This document shows positions 1-5,306 of a stretch of DNA of 28,459 nt, one piece after another (the first letter of the stretch is position 1; the number at the start of each line of letters is the position of its first letter). The position numbers and the translations under genes were made by a program. The stretch covers positions 1 to 28,459 of the forward strand of contig CALCZO010000213.1 of NCBI GenBank assembly GCA_937903315.1, read 5' to 3'. The DNA comes from an uncultured Alphaproteobacteria bacterium (GTDB lineage: Bacteria; Pseudomonadota; Alphaproteobacteria; Rhizobiales; Beijerinckiaceae). A model generated the notes under the pieces. It did no database searches and was not told where the DNA came from. It saw only the letters and a list, made by a program, of their open reading frames with translations.

Positions 1-228
1 TTGCAGCAGGCGGAACCAGTCGCGCTCGGCATCGGAGGCAAAGCCGAACAGCCGGATCGCATCCTCGCGTACCTGCGTCTCGATCGACAGCACCGCCGCC
101 TCGCCGGGCGCGGGCAGGCTTTGCAGCGTACGCACCGAGGCGAACACGACATAGCCGACACCATGCACATCGAGGATGACGAAATCCTCGCCGTAACTGT
201 CGATCACGCCCTTGAGCTTGCCGATCAT
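1..228 (-). CDS. ruvA: Holliday junction branch migration protein RuvA, N-terminal part (cut by window edge)
   Basis: RuvA binds the four-way Holliday junction as a tetramer and loads the RuvB motor, with RuvC resolving the junction. Reading the minus strand from the ATG at 228-226 gives 76 codons without a stop up to base 1. The protein starts MIGKLKGVID, carries the DVHGVGYVVF stretch and then the IETQVREDAIRLFGF stretch, which together are typical of the RuvA N-terminal OB-fold (domain I). The helix-hairpin-helix and RuvB-binding domains would lie outside the window. The gene starts 4 nt after the stop of the small secreted-protein gene and lies downstream of ruvC, so all three are probably co-transcribed; ruvB probably follows beyond the left edge. 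The ribosome-binding site is weak (GGGG or GAGACG), which fits translational coupling. Confidence 0.93.
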   Translation of the reverse strand, partial: MIGKLKGVIDSYGEDFVILDVHGVGYVVFASVRTLQSLPAPGEAAVLSIETQVREDAIRLFGFASDAERDWFRLLQ

Positions 229-232
229 CGTC

Positions 233-616
233 TCATGCCCCGCAGCGCACGAGCGGCGCGCCGGTCGACCCATCCGCCCAGCGGAAGCGGATGGAGCCCT
301 TCTCCCTGAGGATGGTCAGCGTGTTCGGCTTGCCCTTGACCGCCATCTCGCCGACGCAGGATTTCGCTGTTACCCGGTAGGTGTCCAGCCCGCCCCTGCT
401 CTCGATCTGGTCATAGGTCACGCCCTTGCACGAATAGACCGGCAGGTCGAACGATGTCTCCTTGATGGTGGCGAAATAATCCTTCGCCTTGCATTCGGCG
501 GGCCCGAAGGCATAGCGCCCGTTGAGTGAGGGTGCCCGCGCCGATTGCGCCATCGCCGCCCCCGCCGCCAGAACCATCATCGACGCCATAAAAGCCGGTC
601 CACACCGCATCGCCAT
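233..616 (-). CDS. Small secreted protein of unknown function between ruvC and ruvA
   Basis: I do not recognise this family. The start chosen is the ATG at 616-614, preceded by a good GAGGGG ribosome-binding site overlapping the end of ruvC; an upstream in-frame ATG at 700 lies inside ruvC and is unlikely. The 127-residue product begins with a typical signal peptide (MAMRCGP, then a hydrophobic stretch, then AMA before QSA), so it is probably periplasmic. The mature part of about 104 residues has four cysteines (AECKAK, YSCKG, KSCVG and VRCGA near the C-terminus), an arrangement that would allow two disulfide bonds. It sits 4 nt after the ruvC stop and 4 nt before the ruvA start. The DNA-repair neighbours are cytoplasmic, so a direct role in recombination is not suggested by its predicted location. 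Confidence 0.75.
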   Translation of the reverse strand: MAMRCGPAFMASMMVLAAGAAMAQSARAPSLNGRYAFGPAECKAKDYFATIKETSFDLPVYSCKGVTYDQIESRGGLDTYRVTAKSCVGEMAVKGKPNTLTILREKGSIRFRWADGSTGAPLVRCGA

Positions 617-620
617 CCCC

Positions 621-1124
621 TCACGCAAACCGGGCGGCCAGCGCCCGCGCCGTGCGATTTTGCGCATGACACAGCGCAATCGCAAGCGCATCGGCGGCAT
701 CGTCGGTTTTGACGACCGCCTTGGGCAGCAGCACCTTGATCATCGCCCGGATCTGCTGCTTTTCGGCATGGCCCGCCCCGACCACGGTCTTCTTGACGTG
801 GTTGGGTGCATATTCGGCAACGCTCAGCCCGGCCTGCGCCGGCACCAGCATCGCCACCCCGCGCGCCGCGCCCAGTTTCAGCGCAGAGCGCGCATCGGCA
901 TTGACGAAGGTTTCCTCCACCGCCGCCTCGTCGGGCGAGAAATCGGCCACCACCTGCCGCAGCCCCTCGTGCAGCGCGGCGAGCCGGGCGCCCATCTCCT
1001 GCGCCGGGTCCGGCTCCACCGAGCCGCAGGCGACAAAGCCGATGCGTGTGCCCTCGACCACGATCACGCCCCAGCCGGTCTTGCGCAGACCGGGATCGAT
1101 GCCGAGGATACGGATGACAGACAT
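621..1124 (-). CDS. ruvC: Crossover junction endodeoxyribonuclease RuvC
   Basis: RuvC is the dimeric, metal-dependent resolvase that nicks Holliday junctions symmetrically. The 167-residue protein has the family's usual length and the four acidic catalytic residues of the RNase H-like fold: D10 in GIDPG, E70 in the VEETF stretch, and D142 and D145 in DDAADALAIA. The NADARSALKLGAARG segment after E70 is also typical. The ATG at 1124 has an AGGG ribosome-binding site about nine bases upstream. A TATAGA -10-like element on the minus strand lies at 1150-1145. The gene is divergent from the TauE/SafE permease with only 54 nt between the start codons, and it leads a unit with the secreted protein and ruvA. 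Confidence 0.96.
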   Translation of the reverse strand: MSVIRILGIDPGLRKTGWGVIVVEGTRIGFVACGSVEPDPAQEMGARLAALHEGLRQVVADFSPDEAAVEETFVNADARSALKLGAARGVAMLVPAQAGLSVAEYAPNHVKKTVVGAGHAEKQQIRAMIKVLLPKAVVKTDDAADALAIALCHAQNRTARALAARFA

Positions 1125-1144
1125 GGTGCGTAGCCCTGAACGCT

Positions 1145-1152
1145 TCTATAAG
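1145..1152. promoter_or_regulatory. Overlapping divergent -10 elements for ruvC and the TauE/SafE gene
   Basis: The 8 bases TCTATAAG contain TATAAG on the plus strand (1147-1152) and TATAGA on the minus strand (1150-1145). They sit in the 54-nt space between two divergent start codons, at sensible distances from both. No good -35 hexamer is visible on either strand, so the call rests on the -10 elements only. Confidence 0.4.
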
Positions 1153-1161
1153 CGCGCCATC

Positions 1162-1182
1162 ATGCACCGATTCCCGCCATGA
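1162..1182 (+). other. Possible six-codon leader peptide (MHRFPP) overlapping the permease start
   Basis: An ATG at 1162 opens a frame of six codons whose TGA stop (1180-1182) overlaps the ATG of the permease gene (1179-1181) as ATGA. If TATAAG at 1147-1152 is the -10 element, transcription would begin about at this ATG, so the mini-ORF could be leaderless. The permease ATG has no ribosome-binding site of its own. Such short ORFs also arise by chance. Confidence 0.25.
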
Positions 1183-1961
1183 CCGCCGGGTTTTTTGGCC
1201 CTGATTTCGCGTTCCTTGCCCCCGGCGCTGCGCTCGGGCTGGCGCTGCTCGCGCTTGTCGCAGGTTTCTTGCGGGGCCTGACCGGGTTCGGCGCGGCGAT
1301 GGTGTTCGTGCCGCTGGCCAGCACGATCGTCGGCCCGCCCGTCGCCATCGGGCTGATGTGGACGGCCGATCTCGTGCCCTCGCTGGTGCTCGCCGCCCGG
1401 TCGATCCGCTCCGCCCGCTGGACGGAGATCACGACGCTGGTCACCGGCTGGCTGATCGGCACACCGTTCGGGCTGATGCTGCTGCGCTGGCTCGATCCGG
1501 TGACGGTGCGCTGGGCCATCTGCCTCGTGCTGCTGGCCGCCCTGCCGCTGCTGGCGGCCGGCTGGAGCTATCCCGGCCGTCCGACCGTGCGGCTGGCGCT
1601 GGCCACCGGCATTCTGGCCGGCCTCGCCGGCGGGCTGACCGGCATGTCCGGGCCACCCATCGTGCTGATGTGGCTGGCTGCCGCCGCAGCCACCGCGGCC
1701 AACGTCCGCGACAACCTCAATCTGTTCTTTCTGGTGACCACGCTGGTCAACGGCGTGTTCCTCGCCCTGTGGGGCGTGTTGACGGTGCCGGTCGCACGGC
1801 TCGGGCTGATGCTGTTCGTGCCCTATGTCGCCGGGGTCATCTCCGGCGCACTGGCCTTCCGCTACGTGTCGGACCGCGACTACCGCCGCGCCGCTTACGC
1901 GATCATCGCCGCAGCAGCGCTGCTGGCGCTGCCGCTGCTTGATCCCCTGCTGCGCCGCTAG
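1179..1961 (+). CDS. TauE/SafE family sulfite-exporter-like permease
   Basis: This is a polytopic inner-membrane protein of 260 residues with about eight hydrophobic segments. The family moves small sulfur- or carbon-containing anions such as sulfite, sulfoacetate or thiosulfate, but the substrate here cannot be read from the sequence. Both family signature repeats are present: a glycine-rich LRGLTGFGAAMVF stretch at about 31-43 in the first half and GGLTGMSGPP at 151-160 in the second half. The ATG at 1179 has no clear ribosome-binding site; it overlaps the stop of a six-codon ORF. It is divergent from ruvC and convergent with yebC, whose stop is only 2 nt away. No sulfur-metabolism genes are nearby. 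Confidence 0.87.
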   Translation: MTAGFFGPDFAFLAPGAALGLALLALVAGFLRGLTGFGAAMVFVPLASTIVGPPVAIGLMWTADLVPSLVLAARSIRSARWTEITTLVTGWLIGTPFGLMLLRWLDPVTVRWAICLVLLAALPLLAAGWSYPGRPTVRLALATGILAGLAGGLTGMSGPPIVLMWLAAAAATAANVRDNLNLFFLVTTLVNGVFLALWGVLTVPVARLGLMLFVPYVAGVISGALAFRYVSDRDYRRAAYAIIAAAALLALPLLDPLLRR

Positions 1962-1963
1962 GA

Positions 1964-2710
1964 TCAGCCGGCCAGCTTGGCCATCAGCACGTCGGAAATC
2001 TCGAAGTTGGAATAGACGTTCTGCACGTCGTCATGCTCTTCGAGTGTATCCATCAGCTTCATCAGCTTTTCGCCGGCCTCGTCATCCACCGTGATGGTGT
2101 TCTGCGGCTTCCAGATCAGCTTGGATTTCGACGGCTCGCCGAACACCGCTTCGAGCGCCTTGGACACCTCGTTGAGCGACGTCTGTTCGCAATAGACCTC
2201 GTGCACCTCGTCGCCCGAGACGACATCGTCCGCACCCGCCTCGATCGCCGCTTCCAGCATCGCATCGGCGCTGGCCTTGGATGCGGGAAATTCGATCAGC
2301 CCGACGCGGTCGAACATGAACGACACCGCACCGGTCTCGGCCATGTTGCCGCCCGACTTGGTGAACGAGCTGCGCACATCCGACGCCGTGCGGTTGCGGT
2401 TGTCGGTCATCACCTCGACGATGACCGCCGTGCCGCCCGGGCCATAGCCTTCGTAGCGGATTTCGTCGTAGTTCTCGCTCTCGCCGCCCGACGCCTTGTT
2501 GATGGCGCGCTGGATGTTGTCCTTCGGCATGTTCTCGGCCCGGGCCGCCAGCACGGCGAGCCGCAGGCGCGGGTTCATCGCCGGATCGGGCATTCCCATC
2601 TTGGCGGCGACGGTGATCTCGCGGGCCAGCTTGGAGAAGATCTTGGACCGGATCTTATCCTGCTTGCCCTTCTTGTGCATGATGTTCTTGAATTGCGAAT
2701 GTCCTGCCAT
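1964..2710 (-). CDS. yebC: YebC/PmpR family DNA-binding transcriptional regulator
   Basis: The family are three-domain proteins reported both as DNA-binding regulators and, more recently, as ribosome-associated factors that help translate proline-rich stretches. The start is the ATG at 2710, giving MAGHSQFKNIMHKKG, the almost invariant N-terminus of the family; longer in-frame readings run into the upstream gene and are not real. The product is 248 residues, the usual length, with the conserved NMPKDNIQRAI, YEGYGPGG and NRNRTASDVRS stretches. A weak purine-rich site (TTGGGG) precedes the start. A TATAAG -10-like element lies about 40 nt upstream at 2755-2750. In many bacteria yebC neighbours ruvC, as here, with only the permease between them. 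Confidence 0.96.
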   Translation of the reverse strand: MAGHSQFKNIMHKKGKQDKIRSKIFSKLAREITVAAKMGMPDPAMNPRLRLAVLAARAENMPKDNIQRAINKASGGESENYDEIRYEGYGPGGTAVIVEVMTDNRNRTASDVRSSFTKSGGNMAETGAVSFMFDRVGLIEFPASKASADAMLEAAIEAGADDVVSGDEVHEVYCEQTSLNEVSKALEAVFGEPSKSKLIWKPQNTITVDDEAGEKLMKLMDTLEEHDDVQNVYSNFEISDVLMAKLAG

Positions 2711-2749
2711 GGCCGGCCCCAAGCGATGATCTGTCTGAAAGTTGGCGCG

Positions 2750-2778
2750 CTTATAGGCACAGATCGCCGGCAAAATCC
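2750..2778 (-). promoter_or_regulatory. Putative yebC promoter
   Basis: On the minus strand TATAAG (2755-2750) follows GGATTT or TGGATT by 17-18 nt. The -10 and the following GCGCGCCA are identical over 14 bases to the plus-strand copy at 1146-1159 ahead of the TauE/SafE gene. The -35 match is poor. A start site here would give a leader of about 30 nt. Confidence 0.4.
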
Positions 2779-2822
2779 AGTCTGACGGCGTCGACATCCA
2801 GGACCCGCGCCGTCGTCCTGAC

Positions 2823-3641
2823 CTACCACCACTCCGGCGTGCGGTTTTCCAGCACCGGGCCGATCGCGATCGTCGCAACGCGGACAGCAAGCCCGGTCGC
2901 ATCATCGGTCTCGACCGCAAGGCCGGCGAGCGTGCCCGGCCCGGTCGCGCTTTCGAACCGGCTGCCCGGCGTCGATTCGAGGAAGCGGCGCAACGGTTCG
3001 GACCGCTCGCAGCCGAGGATCGACTGATAGTCGCCGCACATGCCGGTGTCCGACTGATAGGCCGTGCCGGCGGGCAGGATGCGATGGTCGCCCGTCGGCA
3101 CATGGGTGTGCGTACCGACGACGAGGCTGGCCCTCCCGTCGCAGAAATAGCCCATCGCCTGCTTCTCGCTGGTGGCTTCGGCGTGGAAATCGACAATCGC
3201 CGCATCGCAGCCCATGCCGAGCGGACACGCCTCAAGCTCGCGCTCGACCGCCGCGAACGGATCGTCAGCCAGCCCCAGAAACACCCGCCCGATCGCATTG
3301 ATGACCAGCACGCGCCGCCCGTCGGCGATCTCGATCAGCGCAGCGCCGCGGCCGGGCGATCCCTTGGCAAAATTGGCCGGGCGGACGAGACGCGGCTGGC
3401 GTTCGATGAACACCAGTGTTTCCCGCTGGTCCCAGGCATGGTTGCCGAGCGTGACCGCATCCGCCCCCGCCTCGATCAGTTCGTCGCAGATCGCCTCGGT
3501 GATCCCGAAGCCGCCGGCGGCATTCTCGCCATTGATGACGACGCAATCGAGCCGCCACTGCCGCCGGAGATCGGGCAGCAGGCGCGTGACGGCAGCGCGG
3601 CCCGGGCGGCCGCAGATATCCCCGAGGAACAGAAGGCGCAT
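2823..3641 (-). CDS. YmdB-like metallophosphatase (TIGR00282 family)
   Basis: This is a calcineurin-like phosphoesterase related to Bacillus YmdB, for which 2',3'-cyclic-nucleotide phosphodiesterase activity has been reported. The 272-residue protein shows the metal-binding set: D8 in LGDICG, E39 in NGEN, H68 in GNHAWD, D151 and H153 in the DFHAEATSEK block, and H178 and H180 in GTHTHVPTG. The C-terminal GTAYQSDTGMCG stretch is also typical. The product should be cytoplasmic, with no signal peptide. It begins 18 nt after the stop of the folate cyclo-ligase gene and is probably in one operon with it; yebC follows after 112 nt with its own likely promoter. The physiological substrate in alphaproteobacteria is not established to my knowledge. 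Confidence 0.9.
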   Translation of the reverse strand: MRLLFLGDICGRPGRAAVTRLLPDLRRQWRLDCVVINGENAAGGFGITEAICDELIEAGADAVTLGNHAWDQRETLVFIERQPRLVRPANFAKGSPGRGAALIEIADGRRVLVINAIGRVFLGLADDPFAAVERELEACPLGMGCDAAIVDFHAEATSEKQAMGYFCDGRASLVVGTHTHVPTGDHRILPAGTAYQSDTGMCGDYQSILGCERSEPLRRFLESTPGSRFESATGPGTLAGLAVETDDATGLAVRVATIAIGPVLENRTPEWW

Positions 3642-3659
3642 GCCTCGCTTGTGGCCCGA

Positions 3660-4235
3660 TCAGCCGGTGCAGTCAATCAGCCCGCGCTCGGTGGCGATGG
3701 CGGCAAGCGGCCGGTCGTGCGCCTCGACCGGAACGGCTGCGACCTCCTGCATTCCATAGCCGAGCCCGACGCCCCGCGCACCCGGAAGGCGCCCCAGTGC
3801 CCGGTCGTAAAAGCCGCCGCCATAACCGAGACGGTGGCCGCGCCGGTCGAACGCCAGCAACGGAACCAGCACCAGATCGGGGATCACCACCGCGCCATCG
3901 GGCTGAGGCTCGGTCAGGCCGAATCCCCCGCAGGCAAGCCGGTCGCCAAAGGTGAACGCGCGGAACGACAGGACCTCACCCTGCACACGCGGCAGGGCAA
4001 GCCGCCAGCCGCGCGCACCGAGCACCTGCATCAGCGGCATGGGATCGATCTCGCCGCGCATCGCAACCGTTCCGGCAACGACGCCGGGCGGCAGACCACC
4101 GGCGATCGCATCAGCAAGGTCGGCAAGATGACCGGCGGCGGCGGCGCGAAACCCGTCATCAAGGTCGCGGCGGAGGCTCTTCATGTCCCGCCGCATCCGC
4201 TGCTTGGCCTCGGCGATGGAAACGTTGGTCATCAT
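3660..4235 (-). CDS. ygfA: 5-formyltetrahydrofolate cyclo-ligase
   Basis: The enzyme converts 5-formyl-THF to 5,10-methenyl-THF using ATP, returning a storage folate to the one-carbon pool. The 191-residue product has the family's usual length, with basic helix residues near the N-terminus (KQRMRRDMKSLRR), the MRGEIDPMPL substrate region at about 59-68 and the glycine-rich GHRLGYGGGFYD motif at about 133-144. Two adjacent ATGs (4235 and 4232) are possible, with an AGGTG site just upstream. A longer in-frame reading to 4487 exists but runs through the 6S RNA and is rejected. The arrangement zapA - 6S RNA - cyclo-ligase is widely conserved in proteobacteria, and the enzyme may be expressed from read-through of the 6S transcript. 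Confidence 0.93.
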   Translation of the reverse strand: MMTNVSIAEAKQRMRRDMKSLRRDLDDGFRAAAAGHLADLADAIAGGLPPGVVAGTVAMRGEIDPMPLMQVLGARGWRLALPRVQGEVLSFRAFTFGDRLACGGFGLTEPQPDGAVVIPDLVLVPLLAFDRRGHRLGYGGGFYDRALGRLPGARGVGLGYGMQEVAAVPVEAHDRPLAAIATERGLIDCTG

Positions 4236-4290
4236 CACCTGAACCAGGAGCGCGGGAAAAAGCGCGGAGCCGCGATGACCGTCGGAATGT

Positions 4291-4440
4291 CGATCCCGGG
4301 AACCTACATATGTAGGTGGGCGCCGTGTGTCCTGGTCCACGGACCAGATCAGGGACAGCTCCCTAGGGATCAGTAAGGCCCCGGGGATAGTGTTTCCTGA
4401 CGCATCCCGCAGCCCCGCACCACCAATGTAGTGCATCGCA
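4291..4440 (-). ncRNA. ssrS: 6S RNA (regulator of RNA polymerase), alphaproteobacterial type
   Basis: The 228-nt space between zapA and the folate cyclo-ligase gene is the standard site of 6S RNA. On the minus strand it can fold as a long rod. The 5' CTACAT and GGTGG blocks (around 4425-4415) pair with CCACC and ATGTAG in the 3' arm (around 4315-4300). Internal hairpins include GGGA-GCTG-TCCC and TGGTCCGTGGACCA. The 3' arm with CCACCTACATATGTAGG resembles rhizobial 6S sequences as I remember them. 6S RNA mimics an open promoter and traps the housekeeping RNA polymerase holoenzyme, mainly in stationary phase. The ends are approximate (within about 15 nt). Naive gene callers often translate this region as an N-terminal extension of the cyclo-ligase. 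Confidence 0.87.
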
Positions 4441-4464
4441 CCGCCAAAGACCAGCGGCGCGGGC

Positions 4465-4833
4465 TCAGATCTCCGGCCTGTTGGCAAGCAGAGCCGTGAT
4501 CCGTTCCAGCCGCTGGGTCATCCGGTCGATCGCCGCCGCGATGTCGGCATCACGGGCGCCGGCTCCGGCGATGACGGTGGTCTGTTCGCTCTGGATCTGG
4601 CGGACCTCTCCGGCGAGATGCTCGGACGACTTGCGGGCCTCGAAGAACTCGTCGGTGATCGTGATCGCCGCCATCACAACGAGCCGCAGATCGCCGATCT
4701 CGCCGAATGCTTTCCGCATCTCGCCGATCCGCCCGTCAAGATGGGCGGCAAGCGCCGCAAGATGGGCCTCCTGCCCATCCTCGCAGGCCATCCGGAACAT
4801 CTTGCCGTCGATGGAGACGCTGACCTGGCTCAT
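4465..4833 (-). CDS. zapA: Cell division protein ZapA
   Basis: ZapA is a small cytoplasmic protein that bundles FtsZ filaments and stabilises the Z-ring. The 122-residue product begins MSQVSVSIDGKMFRMACEDG, with the family's N-terminal beta-strand domain, followed by the AAHLDGRI segment and then a long helix (about 50-115) that forms the tetrameric coiled coil. It starts 3 nt after the stop of the DUF4164 gene, so the two are probably coupled; this pairing is common in alphaproteobacteria. 6S RNA and the folate cyclo-ligase gene follow on the same strand. Confidence 0.93.
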   Translation of the reverse strand: MSQVSVSIDGKMFRMACEDGQEAHLAALAAHLDGRIGEMRKAFGEIGDLRLVVMAAITITDEFFEARKSSEHLAGEVRQIQSEQTTVIAGAGARDADIAAAIDRMTQRLERITALLANRPEI

Positions 4834-4836
4834 CGC

Positions 4837-5112
4837 TCAGCCATCCGCGCCAAGCGCATCGCGCACCGAACCGATCGCCCGCTCGATCCGCTGGTCGAGC
4901 GCGACAAGCTGCTCCTCGAGCTGATGGTTGCGGGCCGCGCTCTGGTCCAGTGTCTCGGCCAGTGCCTGACGGTCGGATCGCATCAGCGCCAGCTCACTCT
5001 CCAGTGCCATCCGCATCCGCTCGCCTTCCTGATGACGCAGCGAGGCTGCCTCCAGCCGGTCGAGGGCCTGGGCAAACCGGCTCAGAGCATCCTGCACGGG
5101 ATTGGCGGACAT
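4837..5112 (-). CDS. DUF4164 family coiled-coil protein
   Basis: This 91-residue protein is almost entirely helical, with heptad-like spacing from about residue 8 to 85 and no membrane segment, so it is probably a cytoplasmic coiled coil. It matches the DUF4164 family, found in alphaproteobacteria directly upstream of zapA; the function is unknown, and the setting suggests a link to ZapA or the Z-ring. An in-frame stop lies three codons upstream of the ATG at 5112, so the start cannot be much earlier. No Shine-Dalgarno sequence precedes it. Instead the bases just before the ATG read ACCTCCTG, the same sequence as the anti-Shine-Dalgarno end of 16S rRNA. Confidence 0.85.
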   Translation of the reverse strand: MSANPVQDALSRFAQALDRLEAASLRHQEGERMRMALESELALMRSDRQALAETLDQSAARNHQLEEQLVALDQRIERAIGSVRDALGADG

Positions 5113-5306
5113 CAGGAGGTTTCAACAAGTGTGAGGTCAAGGTTTTACCGGGCAAAGGTTAGACGTTACATCAACCGGGCGTCAATCATCGCCAGGCGGT
5201 TGCGCACCGCTAATGCTCGGCACTGTGCACCGAAGTGATAACGTCGCCGCTCTTGCCTAATGGCTGCCGAGGATGACAATCCGCTCCAGAATGATGGAGG
5301 ACCCGC

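Noticed and set aside
2708..3298. N-terminal extension of YebC by about 196 residues
   Set aside because: The frame is open upstream, but the added part lies inside the YmdB-like gene and the family start MAGHSQFKNI is at 2710.
3084..4376. Plus-strand frame of 430 codons opposite the YmdB-like and folate cyclo-ligase genes
   Set aside because: Antisense shadow that also crosses the 6S RNA; no motif seen.
4236..4487. N-terminal extension of the folate cyclo-ligase
   Set aside because: It would translate the 6S RNA; the family's usual length fits the start at 4235.
5113..5306. Small plus-strand gene after the CAGGAGG sequence at 5113-5119
   Set aside because: The only nearby start, GTG at 5129, is followed at once by TGA; no usable frame.
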